A DNA stretch of 64,000 bases, taken from positions 1 through 64,000 of the forward strand of contig SVKX01000003.1 in the NCBI GenBank assembly GCA_015068225.1, in the 5' to 3' direction. Made by a program: the position numbers and the translations under genes. This document shows positions 16,524 to 26,312 of this stretch, in pieces. Source of the DNA: Oscillospiraceae bacterium. GTDB taxonomy: Bacteria; Bacillota; Clostridia; Oscillospirales; Oscillospiraceae. Below the pieces are notes generated by a model, which saw only the letters and a list, made by a program, of their open reading frames with translations, ran no database searches and was not told where the DNA came from. Numbering within the stretch: position 1 is the stretch's first letter; every line of letters starts with the position of its first letter.

Positions 16524-18929
16524 GTGCTGAAAGAAAAAGAAACAGCCATCGCTGCCCCGGAAGCGATTCCGGAGGTCAGTCCCGATCCCCGGCAGGGCCT
16601 GACGGAGCAGGAGGCTGCCCTTCGCAGGGAAAACGGACTTGCCAACGGCCTGACCCAGAGCGCCACCCGCAGTGTGAAAGACATTCTGCGGGAAAACTGC
16701 GTGACATTTTTCAATCTGGTGTTTGTGGTTCTGGCGGTAATCGTTGCCATCAGCGGCTCGTCCATCAAAAACATGACCTTTATGATCATCGTCATTATCA
16801 ATGCCATCATCGGCTGTTATCAGGAGATCCGGGCCAAGCGGGCGGTGGATAAGCTGACGCTGGTGGCGGCCCAGCAGCTGCGCACGGTGCGGGACGGGAA
16901 GACAGTTTCCCTGCGCTCCGACCTGCTGGTGCGGGATGATATCGTGGAATTTGTTCCCGGCGACCAGATCTGCGCCGATGGTGTGGTGCGCACCGGTCAG
17001 CTGCAGGTCAATGAAGCGCTGGTTACCGGCGAGGAGGATGCCATCGTCAAGAATCCGGGGGATACCCTTTTGTCCGGCAGCTTTGTGGTGGCAGGTAAGG
17101 CCCGGGTCCAGCTGACTCGGGTGGGCAATCAGAGCTTTGCGGCAAAGCTGGCTGCCGAGGCCAAGGCAGATCCTCACGCGGCAAAATCTGAGATGATGAG
17201 CGCGCTGGACAAGCTGATCCGGGTGGTGGGCTTTGCCCTGATCCCCATTGGCCTGGTTCTTTTTTATCAGCAATTCAAGATTCTTGGCCTTTCCCTTCGG
17301 GAAAGCGCAGAGGGCACGGTCTCTGCCCTTGTGGGCATGATCCCCGAGGGACTGTATCTGCTGACCAGCATTGCCATGGCGGCTTCCGCTCTGAAGCTCA
17401 GTCGGGACAAGGTGCTGGTGCAGGATATGAACTGCATCGAGACCCTGGCACGGGTGGATGTACTGTGCGTGGATAAGACCGGCACCATTACCGAGGCTAA
17501 AATGGAAGTGGAAAATGTAGTTCCTCTAACCGAGGATCCCCCTGAGCGGCTGGAGCAGATCATGGCTGCCTTCTATTCCGGTCAGGAGCCGGAAAATGAT
17601 ACCGCTCAGGCTATGACGGAGATGTTCGCCGGCCAGACGGATTGGGTCTGCACCCGTCGCGTCCCCTTTACCTCCGCCACCAAGTGGAGCGGAGCAGAAT
17701 TTCAGGGGCGGGGCAGTTTTGTGGCCGGTGCGCCGGAATTTATCATGGGCAGCCGCTACGGTGAGCTGCGCCAGTCGGTGGAGGAATGGTCTGCCAAGGG
17801 CTATCGGGTCCTGCTCATTGCAGGATTCACCGGCGCGCTGACAGAGCAGCTGGAGCCCGGAAAGCTGCAGCCGCTGGCGCTGGTGCTGCTGACCAACCGG
17901 ATCCGTCCCGAAGCCCCTGGTACCTTTGCCTATTTTGCCTCTCAGGGCGTTGCCATCAAAGTCATTTCCGGTGACAATCCCATGACCGTATCCGAGGTTG
18001 CCCGCCGGGCGCGCATCGCCGGCGCGGAGGATTTTGTGGATGTGTCCTTGTTGGAGACTGCGGAGGATTTCCGCATGGCTGTGGATCGCTATACTGTCTT
18101 CGGACGGGTGACGCCGGATAAGAAGCGGAAGCTGATCCGGGCCTTCCGGAAGCAGGGCCATACCGTTGCCATGACCGGCGACGGCGTCAACGATGTTCTG
18201 GCCATGAAGGAATCCGATTGCAGCATCGCCATAGCCTCCGGCGCACAGGCCGCCAGTCAGGTGGCCCAGCTGGTGCTGCTGGAATCCAATTTTGCCGCCA
18301 TGCCCGGTATCGTGGGCGAGGGCCGGCGGGTCATCAATAACATCCAGCGGGCAGCGGCCCTGTTTCTGGTGAAGAATATATTCTCTCTGGGACTTTCCCT
18401 GATCACCTTCTTTACGGTGCTGCCGTACCCCATCGTGCCCATGCACCTGAGCGTTATTGCGGCGCTGACCATCGGCGTGCCTTCCTTCTTCCTTGCCATG
18501 GAGCCCAATTATGAGCGGGTCACCGGCCGGTTTATGACCAGCGTCCTGCGACGGGCACTGCCTGGCGGCCTGACCAATATTGCGGTAGTGCTTGCCGCCC
18601 AGTTTATTGCCATTCCCTATGGGCTGACAGCAGACCAGCTTCATACCATCTGCGCGGCGCTGCTGGGAACGGTGGGACTTCTGGTGCTGTTCCAGACCTG
18701 CAGACCCTTTGGTACATTCCGCAAAGTTATCTGGGGCGCAATGACCGTGGCATTGGCGTTCTGTTTCACCGTGCTGGCACCGCTGTTTGAGTTCCACAGC
18801 GGAGATGGCCAGTACTGGCTCATTCTGGGCGCGCTGATTTTGATGACGCCCACGGTGTTCTTTATTATGCAGTGGCTGCTGGGCCTGACGGATAAGGCCG
18901 CAGAAAAGCTGCGCCGGAGAAAAGGATAA
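16524..18929 (+). CDS. Cation-transporting P-type ATPase (CtpE-like)
   Basis: Membrane pump of 801 aa; GTG start with AAAGGAG nine bases upstream. Visible elements: actuator TGE at 168-170, PEGL in the fourth membrane helix at 274-277, phosphorylation motif DKTGT at 317-321 (D317), and hinge TGDGVNDVLAMK. The N-terminus lacks metal-binding CxxC domains, so it is not a P1B heavy-metal pump. The PEGLYLL helix and short cytoplasmic nucleotide domain resemble the CtpE group, which takes up calcium in mycobacteria; ion specificity here is inference. A MocR gene follows after four bases. Confidence 0.9.
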   Translation: MLKEKETAIAAPEAIPEVSPDPRQGLTEQEAALRRENGLANGLTQSATRSVKDILRENCVTFFNLVFVVLAVIVAISGSSIKNMTFMIIVIINAIIGCYQEIRAKRAVDKLTLVAAQQLRTVRDGKTVSLRSDLLVRDDIVEFVPGDQICADGVVRTGQLQVNEALVTGEEDAIVKNPGDTLLSGSFVVAGKARVQLTRVGNQSFAAKLAAEAKADPHAAKSEMMSALDKLIRVVGFALIPIGLVLFYQQFKILGLSLRESAEGTVSALVGMIPEGLYLLTSIAMAASALKLSRDKVLVQDMNCIETLARVDVLCVDKTGTITEAKMEVENVVPLTEDPPERLEQIMAAFYSGQEPENDTAQAMTEMFAGQTDWVCTRRVPFTSATKWSGAEFQGRGSFVAGAPEFIMGSRYGELRQSVEEWSAKGYRVLLIAGFTGALTEQLEPGKLQPLALVLLTNRIRPEAPGTFAYFASQGVAIKVISGDNPMTVSEVARRARIAGAEDFVDVSLLETAEDFRMAVDRYTVFGRVTPDKKRKLIRAFRKQGHTVAMTGDGVNDVLAMKESDCSIAIASGAQAASQVAQLVLLESNFAAMPGIVGEGRRVINNIQRAAALFLVKNIFSLGLSLITFFTVLPYPIVPMHLSVIAALTIGVPSFFLAMEPNYERVTGRFMTSVLRRALPGGLTNIAVVLAAQFIAIPYGLTADQLHTICAALLGTVGLLVLFQTCRPFGTFRKVIWGAMTVALAFCFTVLAPLFEFHSGDGQYWLILGALILMTPTVFFIMQWLLGLTDKAAEKLRRRKG

Positions 18930-18933
18930 TGTT

Positions 18934-20301
18934 ATGTTAACCTATCAGCTGAAAAAACAGCCGGGTCTTCCCCTGTATGAGGCGCTGTACCGCTGCATTC
19001 GTTCGGATATCCTGTCCGGGCGGCTGAAGGCCGGGGAGAAGCTCCCCTCCAAGCGTGCGCTGGCGGAGAATCTGGAGGTCAGCAAGATCACCGTGGAGGC
19101 GGCCTACAGCCAGCTTCTCTCGGAAGGGTACATAAGCGCCCGGGAAAAGGTGGGCTATTTTGTAGAACAGGTGGCGGCGGAAACCGCAACGGCTGCGCCG
19201 ATTCAGCCGGTGCCGGAGGTGCAGAAAGCCCCCATACTGGATCTGACGGCAAACGGTTCGGCCGGATTCCCTTTTTCCGTATGGAGCCGCCTCCAGCGGC
19301 AGGTGCTGCTGGATTATCAGCAAAAGCTGCTGCTGCCCCTGCATAATCAGGGCTGCGCCGAGCTGCGGTGCGCCATTGCCGCGCATCTTGCAGGCTTTCG
19401 GGATATGCGGGTCGATCCGGAAAACATCATCATTGGAGCCGGCACGGATTTTCTTTACAATCTTCTGATCCAGCTTTTGGGGCGGGATAAGGTCTACGCC
19501 GTGGAGGATCCGGGCTATGACAAGATCCGTTTGATCTATGCTGCCGGCGGTGTCCGGTGCGTCAGTGCGTCTATGGATAGGGAGGGTGTGATTCCTCAGG
19601 CCCTTTCTCAGGCGCAGGTGCTGCATATTTCCCCCTCTCACCATTTTCCAACCGGCCTTGTGACCTCGCTGCGTCGTCGGCGGGAGCTGCTGAACTGGGC
19701 AGACAATGCCGGCGGCTTTATCATCGAAGATGATTACGACTCAGAGTTTCGGTTTCATGCCAGACCCATGCCTGCCCTGCAGACCATGGACCGGCAGGGC
19801 AGGGTGATCTATATGAACACCTTCTCCAAAAGCCTTGCGCCGTCGATTCGGATCAGCTACATGATCCTGCCTCCTGCCCTGATGGAGGAGTTTCGGGAGA
19901 GGCTCGGCTTTTACAGCTGCACGGTAGCCAGCTTTGAGCAGTATACGCTGGCCCGGTTTATCAGCGGCGGGTATTTTGAAAAGCATATCAACCGGATGCG
20001 GAAATTCTACCGCGCCCGGCGGGATCGGGTGGCATCGGCGCTGGAGCGCTGTCCGCTGGCGGAGAAAATGACTATTCTGGAGGCGGATGCCGGCCTGCAT
20101 TTTCTTGTGAAGGTGGATACAAAGGCTTCCGATGCCGAGCTGACAAAGCTTTGGGCGCAGGCAGGCATCCGGGTGCGGACCCTTGGCAGCTATTACCATG
20201 AAAAAGCGCCCCGGACAGAGGGAGTCTGTCTGGTGGTAAACTATTCCGGACTGGACGAAGAGGAGCTTTGCCGGCTGGAAAAGGTGCAGATCACCATATG
20301 A
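18934..20301 (+). CDS. MocR/PdxR-type transcriptional regulator with aminotransferase domain
   Basis: Protein of 455 aa. Residues 1-75 form a GntR winged helix (LPSKRALAENLEVSKITVEAAYSQL); the rest is a fold-type I aminotransferase domain with the PLP-binding lysine in NTFSKSLAPSIR and the aspartate in IIEDDYDSEFR. Such proteins sense PLP or an amino acid/PLP adduct and usually control vitamin B6, GABA or taurine genes. The target is not obvious: no pdx genes are near. Starts four bases after the ATPase gene. Confidence 0.9.
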   Translation: MLTYQLKKQPGLPLYEALYRCIRSDILSGRLKAGEKLPSKRALAENLEVSKITVEAAYSQLLSEGYISAREKVGYFVEQVAAETATAAPIQPVPEVQKAPILDLTANGSAGFPFSVWSRLQRQVLLDYQQKLLLPLHNQGCAELRCAIAAHLAGFRDMRVDPENIIIGAGTDFLYNLLIQLLGRDKVYAVEDPGYDKIRLIYAAGGVRCVSASMDREGVIPQALSQAQVLHISPSHHFPTGLVTSLRRRRELLNWADNAGGFIIEDDYDSEFRFHARPMPALQTMDRQGRVIYMNTFSKSLAPSIRISYMILPPALMEEFRERLGFYSCTVASFEQYTLARFISGGYFEKHINRMRKFYRARRDRVASALERCPLAEKMTILEADAGLHFLVKVDTKASDAELTKLWAQAGIRVRTLGSYYHEKAPRTEGVCLVVNYSGLDEEELCRLEKVQITI

Positions 20302-20329
20302 TTATCGGAAAAACAAAGGAGGGATCGTC

Positions 20330-21427
20330 TTGAGCAATAAACAGGATAAGATCCGGGGCTGTCTTTTGGGATTGGCTGTGGGAGATGCCATGGGCTATAC
20401 CGTAGACAAAAAGACACTGGAAGAAATTAAAGACGACTACGGCCCCAATGGGCTGCTAGGCTATGATCTTGTCAATGGCTATGCCGATGTGACCTCCTAT
20501 ACCCAACTGGCTGCCTTTGCCGCCAACGGACTGCTTCTGGGCATGACCCGTGGGCGGATGCAGGGGCGCATGGCACCGCCGGTGCGCTATATCGGCCTTG
20601 CTCTGCGGGAATGGTCCCGAAGCCAGCATTACTGCGAGCAGGAAAGAAATTTCTGCTGGCTGTCCAATGTGCCGGAGCTGAAGCGCCGCCACTGTATGGA
20701 CACCTGGATGCTCAGCACACTCAGCGGTGAGCGGCTGGGCAGTCTGGAAGAGCCGGTAAACTGTTCGGACAATCCGGCTGCCCTCACATCGGTCATCAGC
20801 GTGGCGCTGCTTTCCGAAGAACTGGGGCTGAGCCGGGAGGAAGCCTGCCGGCTGGGCGCTGAGGCGGTGGCCCTGACCCATGGCGCGCCGGAGGCGTTTT
20901 TAAGCGGCGCGGTGCTGACCAATGTGTTTTGCGCCATTTTGTCCGGTGAGGAGGTTTCTCCCCGGAATCTGGTGGCGGATACCGTCAGCAGCATCCAGCA
21001 GCAGTTTGGCAGGGAATATGGCCAAACCACCCATATCTGGGAGCTTCTGCAGCTGGCGCAGACCCTTGCGGATTCCGATTCCATATCACCCATGGAGGCT
21101 ATGGAGCAGCTGCGCTGCCGGACTGCCGCGGAGGTGCTGGCAGGGGTATTGTATGCCTGCATCCGCTGCGGCGGAGATTTCGATACGGCTATGATCCTTG
21201 CGGTGAATCACTCCGGACGGAGCGCAGCGGTGGGCGCCATTACCGGCGCGTTGCTGGGCGCAGTGATGGGTGACGGGGCGCTGCCGGAATTTTATCTGGA
21301 GTGTCTGGAGCCTACGCAGCGCCTTCTGGAGTTGGCAGAGGATGTGCGCCACGGATGCCCCATGGACATGGGAAGCAACCTGTTTGATGACGATTGGGAT
21401 CGGAAATATCTCCACGCCGGTCAGTAA
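20330..21427 (+). CDS. ADP-ribosylglycohydrolase family protein with altered metal site
   Basis: Protein of 365 aa; TTG start eight bases after AAAGGAGGG. N-terminal GCLLGLAVGDAMG and C-terminal RCGGDFDTAMI are hallmarks of ADP-ribosylglycohydrolases, which remove ADP-ribose from proteins or small molecules through two magnesium ions. The usual T-D-D-T ligand motif in the N-terminal part is replaced by T-S-Y-T (residues 55-58), while the C-terminal D-x-D-T is kept. Activity may therefore be changed or lost. It follows the MocR gene by 28 bases and closes that transcription unit. Confidence 0.8.
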   Translation: MSNKQDKIRGCLLGLAVGDAMGYTVDKKTLEEIKDDYGPNGLLGYDLVNGYADVTSYTQLAAFAANGLLLGMTRGRMQGRMAPPVRYIGLALREWSRSQHYCEQERNFCWLSNVPELKRRHCMDTWMLSTLSGERLGSLEEPVNCSDNPAALTSVISVALLSEELGLSREEACRLGAEAVALTHGAPEAFLSGAVLTNVFCAILSGEEVSPRNLVADTVSSIQQQFGREYGQTTHIWELLQLAQTLADSDSISPMEAMEQLRCRTAAEVLAGVLYACIRCGGDFDTAMILAVNHSGRSAAVGAITGALLGAVMGDGALPEFYLECLEPTQRLLELAEDVRHGCPMDMGSNLFDDDWDRKYLHAGQ

Positions 21428-21474
21428 AACCGGAAATTTGTCAGAAAAACAGGGACAAATCCTGAAAAAAGGGG

Positions 21475-21503
21475 TTGCATTTCTGTTTTTGCGGTGGTAT
21501 AAT
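21475..21503 (+). promoter_or_regulatory. Sigma-A promoter of the rimP-nusA-infB operon
   Basis: TTGCAT (21475-21480), 17 bases, TATAAT (21498-21503). Predicted start near 21510, leaving a leader of about 60 bases. Confidence 0.85.
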
Positions 21504-21526
21504 CCTAGTGTAAGTATGGAAACCAG

Positions 21527-21553
21527 GAGAGAGGCGCAAGCCTCTCTCTTTTT
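21527..21553 (+). terminator. Intrinsic terminator inside the rimP leader (attenuator candidate)
   Basis: Nine-bp stem GAGAGAGGC / GCCTCTCTC with GCAA tetraloop followed by TTTTT. It sits between the promoter and the rimP start codon, 17 bases upstream of the ATG, so it must be read through for any operon expression. Confidence 0.75.
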
Positions 21554-21570
21554 GATGAAGAGGTGCATGC

Positions 21571-22026
21571 ATGAAGGTTACTGAGATCGTATCCGAATTT
21601 GCCGGACCCATCGTAGAGCAGCATGGCTGCAAGCTGTGGGATGTGGAGTATGTGCGGGAAGGCTCTGAGCGTTTTCTGCGGCTCTATATTGAAAAAGAGG
21701 ATGGCCCGGTGGATATTTCCGATTGCGAAGCCATTTCCCGGGCAGTGGATCCGGTTCTGGATGAAAAGGACCCGATTCCGGAATCCTATCATTTTGAGGT
21801 CTGCTCCGCAGGTTTGGAGCGTCGGCTTTACCGTCCCGGTGATTTTGACCGGTTTATGGGAAGCCCTGTTATGGTCAAGCTTTACAGACCCTACAACGGT
21901 CTGAAAGAGATCCCCGGCATCCTCCGGGGCTATGAGGATGGAAAAATTACCCTGGAAGCAGGAAAAGAAACCGTTATTTTTGAAAAATCCCAGGTGGCGC
22001 TGGTGCGCCTGCGGGTAGAGTTTTAA
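21571..22026 (+). CDS. rimP: Ribosome maturation factor RimP
   Basis: Assists assembly of the 30S subunit. Protein of 151 aa with the two-domain layout of the family: an alpha/beta N-terminal domain (LWDVEYVREGSERFLRLYIE) containing D-I-S-D-C, and a C-terminal SH3-like barrel. The S-P-G-x-x-R signature reads SAGLERRLYRP. Ribosome-binding site GAAGAGGTGC eight bases upstream. First gene of the nusA-infB operon, behind a leader terminator hairpin. Confidence 0.95.
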   Translation: MKVTEIVSEFAGPIVEQHGCKLWDVEYVREGSERFLRLYIEKEDGPVDISDCEAISRAVDPVLDEKDPIPESYHFEVCSAGLERRLYRPGDFDRFMGSPVMVKLYRPYNGLKEIPGILRGYEDGKITLEAGKETVIFEKSQVALVRLRVEF

Positions 22027-22040
22027 CAGGAGGAAAGAAA

Positions 22041-23153
22041 ATGGCCAGAAATACGAGAGCCAAGAAGCAGCCCGAAGCGCCCAAGGTAGATATCGGCGCG
22101 GAGATCTTTGCCAGCCTGCGGGATCTGGAAAAGATCAAGGGTATTCCGGTAGAATACATGGTGGAACGCCTGAAGCAGGCACTGACCAATGCATACCGCA
22201 AGGATCGGGAGGATCATCGGGATATCCCTGCCGAGAATGTGGTGGTGGATCTGAGCGAAAAGGGTCTTTCCATGCACCTTGTCAAGACTGTGGTGGAAGA
22301 GGTCGAGGACGATACACTGGAGATCCATATCGATGCCGCCCGGAATCTGCAGCCTGATGCCCAGCTGGGCGACTGCATTTCCATCCCCGTAGATATTCAG
22401 AAGTTCGGCCGCATCGCTGCCCAGACCGCCAAGCAGGTGGTCATTCAGGGCATCCGCGAGGCAGAGCGGGGCGTGGTTTACGAAAGCTATTCCAATAAGT
22501 CTCAGGAGCTGATCACCGGCACCGTGGCCCGGATCGATCCCAGCGGCGATATCTTTGTCCGTGTGGGTCAGGGCAACGAGGCTTCCGATGCGGTGCTGCG
22601 CACCGGCGAGCAGATCCCCGGTGAGGAATACCGGGAGGGCGATGTGATCAAGCTGTACGTACTGGAGGTCAGCCGCGCGACCCGTGGCCCCATGGTCCAT
22701 GTTTCCCGCACCCATCCCAATCTGGTCCGCCGGCTGTTTGAGCTGGAGACCCCCGAAATTGCCGAGGGTCAGGTGGAGATCCGCAATATCGCCCGGGAAG
22801 CCGGTTCCCGCTCCAAGATGGCGGTCCGTGCCGCCATGGAGGGCATCGATCCCGTGGGTGCCTGTGTCGGTCCCCGTGGCGGCCGTGTAGGCGCAGTTGT
22901 AGAGGAGCTGGGTGGCGAAAAGATCGATATTGTGATCTGGAGCGAGGATCCCTGCGAGTATGTCAAGGCCGCCCTGAGCCCTGCAGATGTGATCAGCGTT
23001 ACGCTGGTCCCCGGTCAGAAGGCCTGCAGAGTGGTAGTTCCCGATGATCAGCTGAGCCTTGCCATCGGCAAGGAGGGCCAGAACGCCCGCCTGTCCGCAC
23101 GGCTGACCGGCTATAAGATCGATATCAAGCCTGCTTCTCAGGTAGACGAATAA
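22041..23153 (+). CDS. nusA: Transcription termination/antitermination protein NusA
   Basis: RNA-polymerase-bound factor of 370 aa, the short Gram-positive form without the C-terminal acidic repeats. Order: N-terminal RNAP-binding domain, S1 domain (about 135-200, GTVARIDPSGDIFVRVG), KH1 and KH2 (VGACVGPRGGRVGAVVEELGG and AIGKEGQNARLSARLTG). Stimulates pausing and hairpin-dependent termination, so it could act on the hairpin in its own operon's leader. AGGAGG upstream; 14 bases after rimP. Confidence 0.97.
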   Translation: MARNTRAKKQPEAPKVDIGAEIFASLRDLEKIKGIPVEYMVERLKQALTNAYRKDREDHRDIPAENVVVDLSEKGLSMHLVKTVVEEVEDDTLEIHIDAARNLQPDAQLGDCISIPVDIQKFGRIAAQTAKQVVIQGIREAERGVVYESYSNKSQELITGTVARIDPSGDIFVRVGQGNEASDAVLRTGEQIPGEEYREGDVIKLYVLEVSRATRGPMVHVSRTHPNLVRRLFELETPEIAEGQVEIRNIAREAGSRSKMAVRAAMEGIDPVGACVGPRGGRVGAVVEELGGEKIDIVIWSEDPCEYVKAALSPADVISVTLVPGQKACRVVVPDDQLSLAIGKEGQNARLSARLTGYKIDIKPASQVDE

Positions 23154-23170
23154 TTGCAAGGAGGTAGCTT

Positions 23171-23443
23171 ATGCAGAAGAAGATCCCCCAGCGGCAGTGT
23201 ATGGGCTGCCGTGAGCGAAAAAACAAGCGGGATATGCTTCGGGTAGTCCGGCAGACCAATGGCGAGGTGACCCTGGATTTTGGCGGAAAGGTCAACGGCC
23301 GGGGCGCTTATGTATGTCCGGATGTGGAGTGCCTGAAAAAGGCCCGCAAGTCCAGAGCCCTGGAGCGCTGTCTGGAGGTAGAGATCCCGCAGGAGGTCTA
23401 CGACCGGATGGAACGGGAAATGGAGGCCCAGAGCCATGGATAA
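23171..23443 (+). CDS. ylxR: YlxR family RNA-binding protein (RnpM)
   Basis: Basic 90-aa protein with the conserved QRQCMGCRERKNKR start and a GRGAYVC motif. The family is reported to bind RNase P RNA and modulate its activity. AAGGAGG upstream. Always placed between nusA and infB in Firmicutes, as here; its end overlaps ylxQ by eight bases. Confidence 0.93.
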   Translation: MQKKIPQRQCMGCRERKNKRDMLRVVRQTNGEVTLDFGGKVNGRGAYVCPDVECLKKARKSRALERCLEVEIPQEVYDRMEREMEAQSHG

Positions 23444-23849
23444 GGTGCTGAATTATCTGGCCCTTGCCCGAAAAGCCGGTCTGGCGGAGCTGGGCGAAGA
23501 GCCGGTGGGCGCGGCAACCCGGGCGCTGCACGGCCATCTGGTGATCGTGGCGTCGGATGCTTCCGACCACACCTGGCGCAGAGCGAAAAGCTTTGTGGCA
23601 GGAACCAATCAGCAGTGCCTGCGCCTGCCCTATACAAAGGATGAGATGGGCATGGCCATCGGCCGGCAGGAGCTGGCCATTGCCGCCATTACCGATCCGG
23701 GCTTTGCTCTGTCTATGGTAGAGGGTCTGGGCCAGCCGGAAAAGCATAAGGAGATTCTGGAGGTCCTTGCCCAGAAGAAGGCCCGCAAGCAACAGCGGGA
23801 AAAGGAAGCAAAGGCCCATCAGCGGAATAAACGCGTTGGGAAAAAGTAG
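23436..23849 (+). CDS. ylxQ: YlxQ family L7Ae-like ribosomal/RNA-binding protein
   Basis: Protein of 137 aa. The first 100 residues form an L7Ae/L30e fold (LNYLALARKAGLAELGEEPV, VIVASDAS) expected to bind kink-turn RNA; the last 30 are a Lys/Arg/Gln-rich tail, longer than in Bacillus. Its ATG lies inside the end of ylxR, giving coupled translation. Confidence 0.9.
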   Translation: MDKVLNYLALARKAGLAELGEEPVGAATRALHGHLVIVASDASDHTWRRAKSFVAGTNQQCLRLPYTKDEMGMAIGRQELAIAAITDPGFALSMVEGLGQPEKHKEILEVLAQKKARKQQREKEAKAHQRNKRVGKK

Positions 23850-23856
23850 TGTGTAT

Positions 23857-23938
23857 AATTGACGATTGACAGTTGAAAGCTGACATTTTCGGCAGTTTTA
23901 GGACATGATTGTCAGCTGTCCATTGTCAATTGTCAACT
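23857..23938. repeat. Interspersed inverted repeat, family D
   Basis: Two arms of about 29 bases (AATTGACGATTGACAG... and the complement of ...CATTGTCAATTGTCAACT) around a 20-base centre. The TTGACAATTGACA-type unit is found scattered in other bacterial genomes. It occupies nearly the whole ylxQ-infB gap. Confidence 0.65.
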
Positions 23939-23962
23939 CCCATATTTTATGGAGGTGCATAT

Positions 23963-26305
23963 ATGAGTTTAGTGAAGTATCGTTTGAAAGAGGTTGCCGC
24001 GGATTTCGGCGTGGCACCCAAGGAGATCGCGGAGATCGTCTCCAAATTTTTTGAAAAGCCCAAGTCCAATACCCAGGTTTTGACAGCAGAGGAGCTGAAT
24101 GTGGTATTTGACTACATGACCCAGCACAATCAGATCGCCTCTCTGGAGGTGGTGTTTGCAGTCAAGCCCGCGCCCCAGCCTGCCAAGGAAGCGCCCAAGG
24201 CAGAGCCTGCGAAGGAGGAAAAGAAGCCTCAGAGCCCGGCTGCCGCGGCGCAGCCCAAGGCGGAGAAGCAGGCTGCCCAGCCTCCCAAGGCTGAAAAGCC
24301 CAAGGAGCCGGAGCGCAAGCGGGAGCGCCGTGTGGTGGATACCTCTGCCGTTCAGGTCAATGCCAACCGTTTTGCCGATGTGGACAATCTGGTTTCTGAA
24401 AAGGTCCAGAATTATCAGGGCGGCAAGCAGCGCATCGGCGGCGGCAAGGGTAAGCAGCAGCAGAAGCAGCAGCAGAACAACAAGAAGGGCAACAAGGCCC
24501 GCAATGAAGAGCAGGAGAAGATGCGCCGCCTGCAGATGGAGGTGGCCCGCAAAGCCCCTGTTACCGTCAAGATCCCTGATGAGATCACCGTGGGCGAGCT
24601 GGCTTCCCGGATGAAGAAGACCGCAGCGGAGGTCATCAAGCTGCTGATGAAAAACGGCGTCATCGCCGCCATCAACCAGACTATCGATTTTGATACCGCC
24701 GAATTTGTGGCTACTGAGCTTGGCTGCAAGGTGGAAAAGGAAGTTACCGTCACCATCGAAGAGCGGATCATCGACGATCATGTGGATACTGCCGAGGAGC
24801 TGCAGACCCGCGCACCTGTTGTGGTGGTCATGGGCCATGTTGACCATGGTAAGACCTCTACGCTGGACGCCATCCGGAAAACTTCCGTCACCTCCGGTGA
24901 GGCCGGCGGTATTACCCAGCACATTGGTGCATATACTGTCGATGTAAACGGAAACATGGTCACATTCCTGGATACCCCCGGTCACGCTGCCTTTACTTCC
25001 ATGCGTGCCCGTGGCGCCAAGTCTACCGACATCGCCATTCTGGTGGTGGCGGCTGACGACGGCATTATGCCCCAGACCGTTGAGTCCATCAACCATGCCA
25101 AGGCGGCAAATGTGCCCATCATCGTTGCCATCAACAAGATGGATAAGCCCACCGCCAACCCTGATAAGATCAAGGAACAGCTGACCAAGTATGACCTGAT
25201 CCCCGAGGAATGGGGCGGCGATACGGTCATCGTACCCATTTCTGCCAAGACAGGCATGGGCCTGGACGATCTGCTGGAAATGGTCATCCTGACCGCTGAG
25301 GTGCAGGAGCTGAAGGCCAATCCCAACCGCCGTGCAAAGGGTACGGTTATTGAGGCTCGTCTGGATAAAAACCGTGGCCCCGTTGCTACCCTGCTGGTGC
25401 AGAACGGCACATTGAATCAGGGCGATATCGTCATTGCCGGTACCGCTGTGGGCCGTGTCCGTGTTATGACCAATGACAAGGGCCGTACTGTCAAGACTGC
25501 CGGTCCTTCCGTGCCTGTGGAGATCACCGGTCTTGCGGATGTTCCCGCTCCCGGCGATGAGTTCAATGCCGTTACCGATGAGCGTATGGCCCGTGAGCTG
25601 GTGGAGCAGCGCCGTCAGGCCGCTAAGGATGCTGCCGCCAACGCCATGCAGAAGGTCACGCTGGATAACCTCTTTGCCAGAATGCAGGAGGGCGAGATGA
25701 AGGAGCTGGCACTGATCGTCAAGGCGGACGTGCAGGGCTCTGCTGAGGCTGTGAAGGCTTCTCTGGAGAAGATCTCCAACGAGGAAGTCCGGGTCAAGGT
25801 CATCCATGCCGGTGTCGGTGCGATCAACGAGTCCGATATTCTGCTCGCCTCCACTGCCGGCGCCATCATCGTGGGCTTCAATGTCCGTCCCGATTCCGGC
25901 GCTCAGGCCAGCGCCCAGAGAACCAATGTGGATATGCGGTTCTATCGGGTCATTTACGATGCCATCGATGAGATCGAGGCTGCCATGAAGGGCATGCTGG
26001 CACCCAAGTACGAGGAAGTGGTCATCGGCCACGCCGAGGTCCGCATGACCTACAAGGTCAGCGCTATCGGCACCATTGCCGGCTGTATGGTCAAGGACGG
26101 CAAGATCACCAGGGATGCGCAGGTCCGCGTGCTGCGGGATAATATCGTCATTCATGAGGGCGAAGTGGGCTCTTTGCAGCGGTTTAAAGATGCTGTAAAG
26201 GAAGTCACTGCCGGCTATGAGTGTGGTATGTCCATTGCCAAGTACAATGACATCAAGGAAGGCGACATTTTCGAGTGCTTCGCCATGCAGGAAGTCAAGA
26301 GATAA
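23963..26305 (+). CDS. infB: Translation initiation factor IF-2
   Basis: GTPase of 780 aa that brings initiator fMet-tRNA to the 30S subunit. ATG 23963 follows GGAGGTG. Order: N-terminal IF2N helix bundle (1-50), Ala/Pro/Lys-rich then Gln/Lys-rich linker (about 60-195), second IF2N (about 205-260), G domain with GHVDHGKTS near 290 and NKMD near 391, then domains II-IV. The linker is low-complexity and low in conservation. Highly expressed codon use. Confidence 0.97.
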   Translation: MSLVKYRLKEVAADFGVAPKEIAEIVSKFFEKPKSNTQVLTAEELNVVFDYMTQHNQIASLEVVFAVKPAPQPAKEAPKAEPAKEEKKPQSPAAAAQPKAEKQAAQPPKAEKPKEPERKRERRVVDTSAVQVNANRFADVDNLVSEKVQNYQGGKQRIGGGKGKQQQKQQQNNKKGNKARNEEQEKMRRLQMEVARKAPVTVKIPDEITVGELASRMKKTAAEVIKLLMKNGVIAAINQTIDFDTAEFVATELGCKVEKEVTVTIEERIIDDHVDTAEELQTRAPVVVVMGHVDHGKTSTLDAIRKTSVTSGEAGGITQHIGAYTVDVNGNMVTFLDTPGHAAFTSMRARGAKSTDIAILVVAADDGIMPQTVESINHAKAANVPIIVAINKMDKPTANPDKIKEQLTKYDLIPEEWGGDTVIVPISAKTGMGLDDLLEMVILTAEVQELKANPNRRAKGTVIEARLDKNRGPVATLLVQNGTLNQGDIVIAGTAVGRVRVMTNDKGRTVKTAGPSVPVEITGLADVPAPGDEFNAVTDERMARELVEQRRQAAKDAAANAMQKVTLDNLFARMQEGEMKELALIVKADVQGSAEAVKASLEKISNEEVRVKVIHAGVGAINESDILLASTAGAIIVGFNVRPDSGAQASAQRTNVDMRFYRVIYDAIDEIEAAMKGMLAPKYEEVVIGHAEVRMTYKVSAIGTIAGCMVKDGKITRDAQVRVLRDNIVIHEGEVGSLQRFKDAVKEVTAGYECGMSIAKYNDIKEGDIFECFAMQEVKR

Positions 26306-26312
26306 CGTTAGC

